Assembly: GCF_006716445.1 (NCBI RefSeq)
Contig: NZ_VFPA01000001.1
Location: forward strand, 1,612,001-1,676,000
Length of the DNA stretch: 64,000 nucleotides
Direction: 5' to 3'
Source of the DNA: Pseudonocardia kunmingensis
GTDB lineage: Bacteria > Actinomycetota > Actinomycetes > Mycobacteriales > Pseudonocardiaceae
Of this stretch, positions 34,260 through 43,207 are shown piece after piece. Position 1 is the stretch's first letter. Each line of letters opens with the position of its first letter. The notes beneath the pieces are model-generated. The model did no database searches and had not been told where the DNA came from. It saw nothing but the letters and a program-made list of their open reading frames with translations. A program made the translations under genes and the position numbers.

Positions 34260-35432
34260 TCAGGTGAGCAGGGCCTTCGCGATGCCGTTCTTCTGGATCT
34301 CCGAGGAGCCGGTGAGGATGCGGAACATCCGGAGCCGGCGGAACATCCACTCGATCTCCGAGCCCCGCACCATCCCCGCCTTGCCGTGGATCTGCATCGC
34401 GCTGTCGGCGATCGCGAAGGCGTTCTCGGCCACGAAGAGCTTGCACATGAACGCCTCGGTGCGCGGGCTCTCGCCGCGGTCGAGCGCGGCCAGCGCGTCG
34501 TAGGTCATGGACCGCGCGGCGTAGAGCGCGGTGGCCATGTCGGCGATCTTGTGCTGGATCGACTGCAGGTCGGCGAGGGTGCCGCCGAAGATCGCCCGCT
34601 GCTTCGCGTACTCGATCGTGAGGGCGAGGACCCGGCGGGCGTGCCCGATGATCGTCGGGCAGTGCAGCAGCCGGTTGCTCGTCACCCGGCCGAGTCCGAT
34701 CTTCAAGCCGTCCCCGACGCCGCCGAGGAGCTGGTCGGGACCGACGTAGCAGTCCTGCAGCAGGATGTCGGACTCGATGTGCTGACCCGAGAGCGGCACC
34801 TCCCCGTCGAGGACGGTGCACCCCGGCGAGTCGAGGTCGACGAGGAACGCGGAGTAGACCTCCCCGGGCCCCGCCATCCGCGCCACGAGCACGGAGAAGT
34901 CCGCGAACGGCCCGGCCGAGCTGAAGACCTTGCGCCCGGTCAGCCGCCAACCCGCGCCGTCCGGGGTCGCGGTGGTGCGCATCGCGCGGACGTCGGACCC
35001 CGCATCGGTCTCGGTGAGCGAGAAGCAGCAGGCCCGGTCACCGTCGACGACGGGCAGCAGGTACCGCTCGAGCTGGACGGGGGTGGCGTGTCCGAAGATC
35101 GCGCCGGCCCGCAGCGGACCGCCCATGTCGCCGAGCACGCTGTGGTAGAGCGCTCGCCCGGAGGCACCGACCTCCTCCTTGAGAGCGGCGAGCTCGGAGT
35201 GGGTGAGGCCGCGGCCGCCGTACTCCGGCGGCAGGTGGATCCCGTAGAAGCCCAGCTCGCGGCTGCGCTTCCACACCGGTTGCAGGACCGAGCGGTCGTA
35301 CCGCGACTCGGGTCCGAGGCCGTGTGCCCGCTCGTAGTCGGCCAGCTCCCCGCCGAGGTAGCGGCGCAGCTCGTCGACGACGGGCCGGACGCCCGGGAGC
35401 TCGTCGTAGGAGGGCGTGAGGTCGAAGGACAT
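34260..35432 (-). CDS. acyl-CoA dehydrogenase
   Basis: FAD enzyme of 390 residues oxidising an acyl-CoA at the alpha-beta bond. FAD and substrate motifs are in order: CCFSLTETDAGSDVRAMRTT, VFSSAGPFADFSVLVARM, YAKQRAIFGGTLADLQSIQH, AMQIHGKAGMVRGSEIEWMF and the C-terminal RILTGSSEIQKNGIAKALL. Start ATG 35432 lies 17 nt after the acyl-CoA ligase stop at 35450, so they are one operon. Likely first oxidative step after CoA activation. Confidence 0.9.
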   Translation of the reverse strand: MSFDLTPSYDELPGVRPVVDELRRYLGGELADYERAHGLGPESRYDRSVLQPVWKRSRELGFYGIHLPPEYGGRGLTHSELAALKEEVGASGRALYHSVLGDMGGPLRAGAIFGHATPVQLERYLLPVVDGDRACCFSLTETDAGSDVRAMRTTATPDGAGWRLTGRKVFSSAGPFADFSVLVARMAGPGEVYSAFLVDLDSPGCTVLDGEVPLSGQHIESDILLQDCYVGPDQLLGGVGDGLKIGLGRVTSNRLLHCPTIIGHARRVLALTIEYAKQRAIFGGTLADLQSIQHKIADMATALYAARSMTYDALAALDRGESPRTEAFMCKLFVAENAFAIADSAMQIHGKAGMVRGSEIEWMFRRLRMFRILTGSSEIQKNGIAKALLT

Positions 35433-35449
35433 CCGTTGCTCCCGGCGCT

Positions 35450-37009
35450 TCAGTTCACGGCCCGGTCGGAGCCGGCCCAGTACGGGGCCCGCACCGCGCG
35501 GCGGTCGATCTTGCCGTTGCGGTTGACCGGGAGGGCATCGACGAGGTCGACCGACTGCGGCTTCTTGAGGCGGTCCAGCCGGTCGGCGCAGAAGGCGATC
35601 AGCTCGGCGGGGTCGAGCCCGGCGCCGGACCGCGGCACGACGACGGCCTTCACCGCCTCGCCCCACTTCTCGTCGGGCACCCCGACCACACAGGCCTCGA
35701 CGACGGCGGGGTGCTCGTAGAGCGCCGCCTCGACCTCGCTGCAGTAGATGTTGAAGCCGCCCGAGATGATCATGTCTTTCTTGCGGTCGACGATGAACAC
35801 GTAGCCGTCTTCCCGCAGGTAGGCGACGTCGCCGGTCAGCACCCAGCCGTCCCGGAAGGTCTCCGCGGACAGCTCGGGCTCGTGCCAGTACTCGGTGACG
35901 CAGTCCGGCCCGCGGACGACCAGCTCGCCGGTGACCCCGGTCGGCACCGGGCGCAGCTGCTCGTCCACCACCCGTATCTCGGTGTCGAACTGCGCGCGGC
36001 CGCACGACAGCAGCAGCTCCGGGTCGCTCTCGATCCCGCGCACCACATCGGCGCGGGTCAGCGTGGTCACCCCGCTGGTGGTCTCGGCCTGCCCGTAGCC
36101 CTGCATCACGACCGGTCCGAACAGCGCGACCGCATCCCGCAGCCGTTGCGGGGACACCGGTGCGCCGCCGACCCGCACGACCTTCAACGACGAGACGTCC
36201 GCGGTGTCGCGACCGGGGTGGGCGAGCACCATGTTGAGCATCGTCGGCACCAGGAAGGTCGACGTGACGCGCTCCTGGGCGATCAGGTCGAGGAAGGCCT
36301 GCGGGGTGAACGCCGGCAGCACGACGATCGTGGCACCCCGGCTCATCAGGGCGAGCAGGCCCATCCCGGAGGCGTGGGTGATCGGGCCGGCGACGAGGTA
36401 GGTCTCGTCGGGCGATGCCGCGGCGTCGGGGTCCATCAGGCGTTTGCGCATGTTGGCCAGGCGGTTGCCGGTGGTCTGCACCGCGGCCTTGAGACGACCC
36501 GTCGAGCCGGACGTGAAGTGCAGGACGCTCGGTGCGTCCAGCCCGACGTCGACGGCGACCGGAGCCTCGTCGCCCGCGGCGAGCAGGTCGTCGTAGGAGT
36601 CCGCGTCGGCGACACCGGCGTCGAACACCACCACCGGGATCTCGCGGCCGGCCGCGCGGGCCGCACGGCGCCCGGTGTCGGCGTGCGCCGCGTCGGTGAG
36701 CAGCAGCCGGACGTCCGCGTCGGCCAGGATGTGCCGCACCTCCTCGAACCCGAGCCGGTGGTTGATCGGCACCCGGAGGAGCCCCCCCTTGTAGAGCGCG
36801 ACCTCGACCTCGACCAGCTCGGCGCGGTTGGCGGCGAACGTCGCGACGGCGCCGCCGACGGCGATACCCCGCCCGGCCAGCGCGGAAGCGAGCCGGTTCG
36901 ACCGCGCGTCGAGCTCGGCATAGGTCCATCGCCGCCCATCGCAGACCAACGCGTCGTTGCTCGGCCAGTAGGTCGCCGCGCGTGCGATGAAGCGGCCGAG
37001 GTTCAGCAT
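35450..37009 (-). CDS. AMP-forming acyl-CoA ligase
   Basis: Adenylating enzyme of about 519 residues activating a carboxylic acid to its CoA thioester. The P-loop is LHFTSGSTGRLKAAVQTTGN; then VMQGYGQAETTSGVTTL, the hinge region GDVAYLREDGYVFIVDRKKD with MIISGGFNIYCSEVEAALYE, and the catalytic C-terminal Lys in LPVNRNGKIDRRAV. Start ATG 37009 (MLNLGRF); a GTG at 37021 is possible. It is divergent from tctC, which suggests it activates the acid imported by TctABC. Confidence 0.9.
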   Translation of the reverse strand: MLNLGRFIARAATYWPSNDALVCDGRRWTYAELDARSNRLASALAGRGIAVGGAVATFAANRAELVEVEVALYKGGLLRVPINHRLGFEEVRHILADADVRLLLTDAAHADTGRRAARAAGREIPVVVFDAGVADADSYDDLLAAGDEAPVAVDVGLDAPSVLHFTSGSTGRLKAAVQTTGNRLANMRKRLMDPDAAASPDETYLVAGPITHASGMGLLALMSRGATIVVLPAFTPQAFLDLIAQERVTSTFLVPTMLNMVLAHPGRDTADVSSLKVVRVGGAPVSPQRLRDAVALFGPVVMQGYGQAETTSGVTTLTRADVVRGIESDPELLLSCGRAQFDTEIRVVDEQLRPVPTGVTGELVVRGPDCVTEYWHEPELSAETFRDGWVLTGDVAYLREDGYVFIVDRKKDMIISGGFNIYCSEVEAALYEHPAVVEACVVGVPDEKWGEAVKAVVVPRSGAGLDPAELIAFCADRLDRLKKPQSVDLVDALPVNRNGKIDRRAVRAPYWAGSDRAVN

Positions 37010-37112
37010 CGAATCACACACCGGGACTCTTTTCAGTCGTGCCGATCACTACTGGACACGCTGTCTACCAGGCCGCTCGAGGGCGCGCAACCCTTTCCTG
37101 TATAGGTCGACC

Positions 37113-37146
37113 GACTGTTGACAGTCCGTCTACTTACGGACAGCAT
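37113..37146 (+). promoter_or_regulatory. tctC promoter overlapped by two palindromes
   Basis: A consensus -35 TTGACA (37118-37123) is followed after exactly 17 nt by CAGCAT (37141-37146). Palindrome 1 is GACTGT-TG-ACAGTC (37113-37126), over the -35. Palindrome 2 is GTCCGT-ctactt-ACGGAC (37124-37141), filling the spacer. This is typical placement for a repressor; the TetR gene at 40249, last in the operon, is the obvious candidate. Confidence 0.6.
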
Positions 37147-37184
37147 GTCGCAGGACCCGGGCTGCCAGTCAGAGAGGACTGCAC

Positions 37185-38153
37185 ATGGCATCGAGGACCG
37201 CACTGTGCCTGGTCGCCGTGGCGGCCATCGCGTCCCTCGTCGGATGCGGGGCTCCGGGCGTGAGCGCGCCGGACGCCCCGGGGAGCCGGATCCGCTACAT
37301 CGTCCCGTTCGCCCCCGGCGGGGGCACCGACACCGCCGCACGGGAGACCGCGCGCACGCTCTCCTCCGCGGGCATCTCCCACGGCGACATCTACGTCGAG
37401 AACATCGGGGGCGCGGGCGGCCTCCTGGGTATCCAGACCCTGGCCCGGCAGGGCGATGACAACACCCTGATGCAGTGGGTGGACGTGCTGGCGCCCCTCT
37501 ACCGCGAGGACGCGCCGATCCGCATGGACCAGCTGCGTCCGGTGGCGCAGCTCGCGACCAGCCCGCTGATCCTCGTCACCGCGACCGGCTCGCGGCTCCG
37601 CACGTTCCAGGACCTGATCGACGGCATGGCGACGGACGAGGCGACGTTCGGACTGTCGAGCACCTTGCAGTCGAAGGAACCGGCGACCTGGCAGACGATC
37701 GCCCGCGACCGTGGCATCGACCCGCAGACGCTGAACTTCGTCCCCAGCAAGGGGGTCTCGCAGGTCGTCCCGGACGTCGTCAGCGGGCGGATCGACGTCG
37801 CACTGGTCGTGCCGAGCCTGGCACGCAGCTACATCGACAACGGAGACCTGCGCGCGCTCGCCGTGACGTCGGACGAGCGGCTCGAGTCGTTGCCCCACGT
37901 CCCGACGCTCCGCGACCACGGACTCGACGTCTCCTACTACCGGGCGCAGGGCGTCGTCATGTCCGCGGCGGCGTCGGACGAGGCGGTCGCGTACTGGGCC
38001 GAGGCGCTCCGCGACGTCAGCCGCACCGAGGAGTGGGCCCGGTTCGCGCAGAAGAACGGCCTGATCGTCGAGTACAAGGGCCCCGACGAGTACGGCGCGT
38101 GGCTGCGCGAAGAAGGCGACGAGTTCGGCCGCTACCTCCAGGAGCGTGGTTGA
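37185..38153 (+). CDS. tctC: TctC-type solute-binding lipoprotein
   Basis: Extracytoplasmic binding protein of the tripartite tricarboxylate transporter family, 322 residues. The signal peptide ends in the lipobox LVGC (Cys about residue 22). IRYIVPFAPGGGTDTAARET is the family's ligand-loop signature, and FVPSKGVSQVVPDVVSGRID the second lobe. Ligands of the family are small carboxylic acids. Start ATG 37185 follows AGAGAGGA. It heads tctCBA-tetR. The exact ligand is unknown; the adjacent CoA ligase suggests an organic acid degraded via a CoA thioester. Confidence 0.9.
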   Translation: MASRTALCLVAVAAIASLVGCGAPGVSAPDAPGSRIRYIVPFAPGGGTDTAARETARTLSSAGISHGDIYVENIGGAGGLLGIQTLARQGDDNTLMQWVDVLAPLYREDAPIRMDQLRPVAQLATSPLILVTATGSRLRTFQDLIDGMATDEATFGLSSTLQSKEPATWQTIARDRGIDPQTLNFVPSKGVSQVVPDVVSGRIDVALVVPSLARSYIDNGDLRALAVTSDERLESLPHVPTLRDHGLDVSYYRAQGVVMSAAASDEAVAYWAEALRDVSRTEEWARFAQKNGLIVEYKGPDEYGAWLREEGDEFGRYLQERG

Positions 38154-38154
38154 G

Positions 38155-38658
38155 ATGTCCACGAGCACCGACACCCGTCGACGCGGCGGGCTCCCGTCCG
38201 CCTTCCCCGTCGTCGCCGGCCTGTGGACCGCCACGGTCCTGTGGCAGGCGGCCACCCTCTGGACCGGCAGCACCGACACGAGCGCGGACCTCGGACCCGC
38301 GTTCCTCCCCCTGGTCCTCGGCACGGTCGTGCTGGTCCTCCTCGCGATCGACGCCATCCGGCAGACCCGGCGGCCGCGCCCCGAGGAGGTGCCCGCCGCG
38401 CCCACCGGTCCCGGAGCGCGGCTGCGTCGCTGGTCAGAGCCTCCGATGCACCGGTTCGTCGCGCTGGCCGTCGTCGCCGCGCTGCTCGGCCCGTGGATCG
38501 GCCTGGCGGCGGTGCCCCTCCTGATCCTGTGCTGCCTGCGCGTCGTCGAACGGCGTTCCTGGACCCGGGCCGTCCTGACCACGGCGCTCCTGACCGCCGG
38601 CCTGTACGTCGTCTTCGTCGTCCTGCTGCAGGTCCCCATCGACCTGCTGCCCTCGTGA
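38155..38658 (+). CDS. tctB: TctB-type small membrane subunit
   Basis: Four-TM subunit of 167 residues (DUF1468 family). Hydrophobic segments include FPVVAGLWTATVLWQA, LGTVVLVLLAIDAI, FVALAVVAALLGPWIGLAAV and LLTAGLYVVFVVLLQVPI. Start ATG 38155 is one base after the tctC stop, so translation is coupled. The small subunit is required for transport in this family, although its sequence is poorly conserved; assignment rests mainly on position and topology. Confidence 0.82.
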   Translation: MSTSTDTRRRGGLPSAFPVVAGLWTATVLWQAATLWTGSTDTSADLGPAFLPLVLGTVVLVLLAIDAIRQTRRPRPEEVPAAPTGPGARLRRWSEPPMHRFVALAVVAALLGPWIGLAAVPLLILCCLRVVERRSWTRAVLTTALLTAGLYVVFVVLLQVPIDLLPS

Positions 38659-38671
38659 GGGAAGTGCTGCG

Positions 38672-40186
38672 GTGGAACTCCTGACCCTGCTGGGCGGCGG
38701 GCTGGCCTCGGTCCTGTCGGACCCGGCCACCCTCGCCTGGTGCGCCCTCGGCGTCACGATCGGGACGGTGGTCGGCGCTCTCCCGGGCATCGGCACCGTC
38801 ACGACGATGGCCGTGCTGCTCCCGTTGACGTTCGGGCTGTCCCCGGTGAGCGCCCTGGTGCTGCTCGTCGCCATCTACATGGGCGGCATGTTCGGCGGGC
38901 GGATCAGCTCGATCCTGCTCAACATCCCGGGCGACGCGTCGAGCGTCGTCTCGACCTTCGACGGGTACCCGCTCGCCCGGAGCGGCCGGGTCGGCTACGC
39001 CCTGACGCTCAGCGCCGTCGCGTCCTTCGTCGGGGGGATGATCGGTTTCGTGGGGCTGGCTCTCCTCGCCGCGACCCTCGCCCAGGCCGCGATCCTCTTC
39101 GGACCGGCCGAGTACTTCCTGCTCGTCACGCTCGTGCTGCTCCTGACCTCCGGCATCACGAACTCCACGCGGACGAAGGCGATCGCCGCCGTCGGCATCG
39201 GGGTGCTCATCTCCACGGTCGGGCTCGACCGCGTCACCGGCGACGAGCGGTTCACCTGGGGAGTGGTCGACCTCTGGGACGGCGCCGACCTCGTCGTCGT
39301 CGCCATCGGCATCTTCGGGCTCTCCGAGGTCTTCGTCCGCGTCCGGGACGGCGGCACCGTCGACCACGCCACCCGGGTGTCGCTGCGTTCGCTGTTCCCG
39401 CCCGCCCGCAGCATCGTCCGGTACTCCCCGAGCATGGCCCGCGGTGGCCTCATCGGCTTCCTGATCGGGATCTTCCCCGGCGCCGGGGCGTCGATGGCGA
39501 CGTTCATCGCCTACGCCACGGAGAAGCTGTTCGGGAAGGACCGCGACAGCTTCGGGAAGGGCAACCCGCGCGGGCTCGCGGCACCCGAGGCCGCGGACAA
39601 CGCCTCCGTGGGCGGTGCGCTGATCCCGACCCTCGCGCTCGGCATCCCGGGCTCGGCGAGCGGCGCCATGATCCTCGGCGGGCTCGTCATGGTCGGCCTC
39701 CAACCGGGGCCTGCGCTGTTCACGAAGTCCTCCGACATCGTCTGGGCGGTCATCGCCGCGGTCGTCGTGGCCAACGTGATGCTGCTGGTGCTCAACACGG
39801 CGCTCGTGCCGTTCTTCGCGGGTGCGCTGCGGGCCGTCTCCCCGTTCCTCACCGCGTTCATCGCGAGCTTGTGCTTCGTCGGCGTCTACTCCCTGCGCAG
39901 CAACTTCTTCGACGTCGGCCTGATGGTCGTCTTCGGGATCGTCGGCTACCTCATGCGACGCTCGGGCTACCCGCTGACCAACCTGCTGCTCGGCGTGATC
40001 CTCGGCCCGATGCTCGAGGACAACCTCCGCCGGGCCCTGCTCGTCTCCAAGGGCGAGTGGTCGGTGTTCTGGTCCGGTCCGGTCGCGGCGACCCTGCTGG
40101 CCGTCATCGTCGTCGCCGTTGCCGGCCTGGTCGCGCACGGCCTCTGGCAGATCCGGGGAGAGAGGCGACAGGATGTCCGACTGTAG
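38672..40186 (+). CDS. tctA: TctA-type large membrane subunit
   Basis: Large permease subunit of 504 residues with about 11-12 TMs. Family signatures are clear: GTVVGALPGIGTVTTMAVLL near the N-terminus, YMGGMFGGRISSILLNIPGD, and the repeated GIFPGAGASMATFIAYATEK with NASVGGALIPTLALGIPGS. Start GTG 38672 follows GAGGG. It forms the membrane channel with TctB and receives solute from TctC, driven by an ion gradient. Confidence 0.92.
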   Translation: MELLTLLGGGLASVLSDPATLAWCALGVTIGTVVGALPGIGTVTTMAVLLPLTFGLSPVSALVLLVAIYMGGMFGGRISSILLNIPGDASSVVSTFDGYPLARSGRVGYALTLSAVASFVGGMIGFVGLALLAATLAQAAILFGPAEYFLLVTLVLLLTSGITNSTRTKAIAAVGIGVLISTVGLDRVTGDERFTWGVVDLWDGADLVVVAIGIFGLSEVFVRVRDGGTVDHATRVSLRSLFPPARSIVRYSPSMARGGLIGFLIGIFPGAGASMATFIAYATEKLFGKDRDSFGKGNPRGLAAPEAADNASVGGALIPTLALGIPGSASGAMILGGLVMVGLQPGPALFTKSSDIVWAVIAAVVVANVMLLVLNTALVPFFAGALRAVSPFLTAFIASLCFVGVYSLRSNFFDVGLMVVFGIVGYLMRRSGYPLTNLLLGVILGPMLEDNLRRALLVSKGEWSVFWSGPVAATLLAVIVVAVAGLVAHGLWQIRGERRQDVRL

Positions 40187-40202
40187 GCTCTGTGTCGGAA
40201 AC
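40173..40202 (+). promoter_or_regulatory. possible operator before the tct-linked tetR gene
   Basis: TCCGAC (40176-40181) and GTCGGA (40194-40199) are inverted around 12 nt, overlapping the tctA stop codon. The GTCCG half resembles the operator in the tctC promoter. Evidence is weak because the arms are short. Confidence 0.3.
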
Positions 40203-40248
40203 ACCGCGCCGTGTTCCACGGCCGGCAGCGCCGATCCCGGAGGATGAG

Positions 40249-40872
40249 ATGGCCGAGGACCGCCGGACCCGGCGCACCAAGCGGCTCCTGAAGGCCGCCC
40301 TGGTCCAGCTCGTCCTCGCGAACGGCTTCGACGACGTCACCGTCGAGGACATCACCGAGCACGCGGACATCAGCCGCGCCACGTTCTACAAGTACTACCG
40401 GGACAAGCAGGCCCTGCTCGACCAGGTCGTCGCCGACGTGCTGGCCGAGCTGCAGGAACGCCTCGTCCCGCTCGCGCCCGCGTCCTCCCGCGGGTTCACC
40501 GGCAAGCCGGTGCTGGAACTGTTCCGGCACGCCCGGGAGGAACGCGACACCTACCGGGTGATCCTGCGCGGGGAGGGGCACGGGAGCGCCCTGCGGACCT
40601 TCGTCGACAGCCGGACGGCGACGGCAGCGAAGATCTTCGCCGACCGCGCAGCCCACCACCGCGTCACCATGCGCATCGACGCCGAACTGCTCGCCCGCGC
40701 CTGGGTGGGTGAGCAGGTCGCGATCCTGCAGTGGTGGCTGGAGGAGGACGAGCCGTCGATGTCGGCGGAGGAGATCACCCACATGCTGCTCGACCTGTCC
40801 CTGCGCGGGCGGCTCTGGGCGAACGGGTTCGACGGTCCCGCCGAGGGCCTGCTCGACGCCCCGAGCCCGTGA
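40249..40872 (+). CDS. TetR-family repressor of the tct cluster
   Basis: Repressor of 207 residues. The helix-turn-helix is DVTVEDITEHADISRATFYK, then YYRDKQALLDQVV; the C-terminal domain has the QWWLEEDEPSMSAEEITHML tail seen in TetR_C regulators of actinobacteria. Start ATG 40249 follows GGAGGATG. It is 62 nt after tctA on the same strand and probably represses the divergent tct/ligase promoters. Inducer unknown; likely the imported acid or its CoA ester. Confidence 0.87.
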   Translation: MAEDRRTRRTKRLLKAALVQLVLANGFDDVTVEDITEHADISRATFYKYYRDKQALLDQVVADVLAELQERLVPLAPASSRGFTGKPVLELFRHAREERDTYRVILRGEGHGSALRTFVDSRTATAAKIFADRAAHHRVTMRIDAELLARAWVGEQVAILQWWLEEDEPSMSAEEITHMLLDLSLRGRLWANGFDGPAEGLLDAPSP

Positions 40873-40878
40873 CCGCCG

Positions 40879-41544
40879 TCAGCCGGGCAGGTCGGCGAGC
40901 AGCTCGCTCTCGATCACGGCGCGCATGCGTCCGAGCACGTCCATCATCGTGTCCACCAGCTGCTGGGCCTCCTTGGCCGAGCGCGCGGAGGCGATCTCGC
41001 GGCGGGCGTCGCCCATGAAGCTGGTGAGCAGCGCGACGAGCACGCGGTTCACCGGGCTGTTGCTCGCGCCGAGGAGGCGGAAGTTGTCCTTCACCCACTC
41101 CTTGCCGCTCTGGCGCAGCAGCTTCTGGAACCCGGGCGGGGTGTCGCCGTCGTGGACGAGCTTGACCAGGTCCCGGTTGGTCCACGTGGCCTGCAGGTAG
41201 GCGCGGGCACCGGCCTCGAACAGCGCGAACGGGTCGGTGACGCCGTCGGCCCGCGCGGCGGCGACCGCGGCGGCCGCCACGGCGTGCTGCTCGTCGCGGT
41301 AGCGCTCCCACAGCGCGGTGAACAGCTCCGCCTTGCCGCCGAAGTGGTGGTAGAGGCTCCCGACGCTCGACCCGGCCCGCTCCACCACCTCGGAGACACT
41401 CGCCTCCGCGAAGCCGCGGCGCGCGAACACGACCCGGGCGGCGTCCAGGAACTGGACGCGGGTCTGCTCGGTGGTGCTCCACTGCCGGCCCGCACTGCGG
41501 CCGCTGCTGCGCGCTGTCACGGCGCCTCCTCGATCGCTCGACAT
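40879..41544 (-). CDS. TetR-family regulator of the acyl-CoA degradation operons
   Basis: About 221 residues. The helix-turn-helix reads ARRGFAEASVSEVVERAGSS, then VGSLYHHFGGKAELFTALWE. It lies 33 nt after the DUF35 gene, so it is probably the last gene of the minus-strand degradation operon. It may bind the paired sites at 44079-44097 and 44161-44179. Start ATG 41544; GTG 41520 is an alternative. Confidence 0.86.
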   Translation of the reverse strand: MSSDRGGAVTARSSGRSAGRQWSTTEQTRVQFLDAARVVFARRGFAEASVSEVVERAGSSVGSLYHHFGGKAELFTALWERYRDEQHAVAAAAVAAARADGVTDPFALFEAGARAYLQATWTNRDLVKLVHDGDTPPGFQKLLRQSGKEWVKDNFRLLGASNSPVNRVLVALLTSFMGDARREIASARSAKEAQQLVDTMMDVLGRMRAVIESELLADLPG

Positions 41545-41577
41545 CCGGACCCCACCTCGGACGCCGGTCGCGCAAGC

Positions 41578-41973
41578 CTACGTAGCCACGGTATCGACGG
41601 GGCGGAAGACCGGGACCGCGGTCTCCCCGTGGTCCTCCCAGCCGAGGTCGACCCGCATCCCGACGCGCACCGCGTCCGGATCGGCGTCGACCTCGGCGAG
41701 CATGCGGAAGCCCTCGTCGAGGTCGACGTAGGCCACCACGTAGGGCGCGTGCGCGCGGAAGAACGGGTGCCCGTGCTGGCGCACCACGGTGAACGTGTAG
41801 ACGACGCCGCGGCCCGCCGACTCGCGCGTCTCGCCGCCCTCCACCCGGCGCGGGAAGAAGACGACCTCCCCGTCCGGACCTGTGCCGTAGGTGAGGCGGT
41901 GCTCGCCGCACGCCCGCCAGAACTCCGCGGTGTCGGGCTCGGTGAGCACGGGCAGCGGTCGGGTGTCGGTCAT
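41578..41973 (-). CDS. DUF35 OB-fold protein lacking the zinc ribbon
   Basis: Protein of 131 residues. The OB-fold is recognised from GRGVVYTFTVVRQHGHPFFR, PYVVAYVDLDEGFRML and RVGMRVDLGWED. The N-terminal rubredoxin-like zinc ribbon usual in DUF35 proteins is absent: only one Cys remains (RACGEHRL). Such proteins pair with SCP2-type thiolase-like partners, as with Ltp2 and the DUF35 domain of ChsH2 in steroid side-chain cleavage. It follows the thiolase-like gene by one base, fitting that partnership. Confidence 0.8.
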   Translation of the reverse strand: MTDTRPLPVLTEPDTAEFWRACGEHRLTYGTGPDGEVVFFPRRVEGGETRESAGRGVVYTFTVVRQHGHPFFRAHAPYVVAYVDLDEGFRMLAEVDADPDAVRVGMRVDLGWEDHGETAVPVFRPVDTVAT

Positions 41974-41974
41974 G

Positions 41975-43159
41975 TCAGTCCCTCCCCAGTACGACGGTCG
42001 CGGCGGCGTGGCGGGTGCCGAGCAACCCGCCGTTGCCGTGGGCGACGGCGGTGCGGGCCCCGTCCACCTGCGAGGTCGACTCCCCGCGCAGCTGCCGGGC
42101 CGCCTCGATCAGCAGGAAGATCCCACGCATCCCGGGGTGGTTGGACGAGAGCCCGCCGCCGTCGGTGTTGAGCGCGGGCGCGCCCGGCCGGTCGAAGCGC
42201 AGCCGCCCGCCCTCGACGAACGGGCCGCCCTCGCCCTTCTTGGCGAACCCGAGGTCCTCCAGCAGCGTGAGCACGGTGATCGTGAACGAGTCGTAGATCA
42301 TCGCGATGTCGACGTCCTCCGGCCGCACGCCCGCCTCGGCGAACGCGGGCGGACCGGACTGCGCGGCCGCGCTCGTGGTGATGTCCCGGTCGTTGCCCGG
42401 GTAGCCGACGGCCTCGCCGGAGCCGAGGATCCACACCGGCGACGGGCGGCAGTCGGCCGCCACGTCCGCCGCCGCGATGACGACCGCGCCGCCGCCGTCG
42501 GAGACGAGGCAGCAGTCGAGCAGGTGCAGCGGGTCGGCGACCATGCGCGAGCCGAGCACGTCCTCGACGGTGATCTCGCCGGTCTTCCGGATCCCCAGCG
42601 CGGCGAGCCCGGCGACCGCCTCGGGGTTGCGCACGGCGTGCGCACGCGTGGTGACCGCGATCTCGGCCAGCTGCTCGGGCGTGGTGCCGTACTCGTGCAT
42701 GTGCCGCCGCGCCACCAGTGCGTAGTTGCCGATCAGCGGCAGCCCGTAGGGCGTCTCCATGTTGTTCGCCGGCGCGGGGTCACCCGGTGGGCGGGCGCCG
42801 GTGCCGATGGCGCGCGACTCGCTCTTCGCCGTGGACCCGTAGGTCAGCAGCGCGACGCGGGCCCGGCCGGCGGCGATGTCACGGGCGGCGTGGGCCGCGT
42901 GGAACTCGTAGGAGCTGCCGCCGACGCCGGTGGTGTCGACCAGCCGCGGGGAGATCCCGAGGTACTCCGGCACCGCGATGCCGGCCATCGGGCCGGTCTC
43001 CCCCGCGTCGTAGACGGCGTCGACGTCGGCGAACGTGAGGCCGGCGTCGGCGAGCGCGCGGGCCGCGCACTCGGCCTTGATCTGCCACTTGCTCAGTCCG
43101 TCGACCCGCCGCGAGGCGAGCTCGTGGATCCCGACGATCGCGGCGGCGCGCGCTGCCAT
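41975..43159 (-). CDS. SCP2-type thiolase-like protein (possible acyl-CoA retro-aldolase)
   Basis: About 394 residues with the thiolase fold: AAIVGIHELASRR, LLDCCLVSDGGGAVVIAAAD, LNTDGGGLSSNHPGMRGIFL and HGNGGLLGTRHAA. The nucleophilic Cys of true thiolases is missing: the site reads TTGVGGSSYEFHAAHAA. Together with an adjacent DUF35 gene this points to an Ltp2-like C-C lyase rather than a thiolase, but that is inference. Start ATG 43159 follows AGGAGGCAGGAG. It is in one operon with the MaoC gene. Confidence 0.83.
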   Translation of the reverse strand: MAARAAAIVGIHELASRRVDGLSKWQIKAECAARALADAGLTFADVDAVYDAGETGPMAGIAVPEYLGISPRLVDTTGVGGSSYEFHAAHAARDIAAGRARVALLTYGSTAKSESRAIGTGARPPGDPAPANNMETPYGLPLIGNYALVARRHMHEYGTTPEQLAEIAVTTRAHAVRNPEAVAGLAALGIRKTGEITVEDVLGSRMVADPLHLLDCCLVSDGGGAVVIAAADVAADCRPSPVWILGSGEAVGYPGNDRDITTSAAAQSGPPAFAEAGVRPEDVDIAMIYDSFTITVLTLLEDLGFAKKGEGGPFVEGGRLRFDRPGAPALNTDGGGLSSNHPGMRGIFLLIEAARQLRGESTSQVDGARTAVAHGNGGLLGTRHAAATVVLGRD

Positions 43160-43207
43160 CTCCTGCCTCCTGCTTCTAGTGTGGTCTGTTCGCTCCGCAA
43201 GCTCCGC

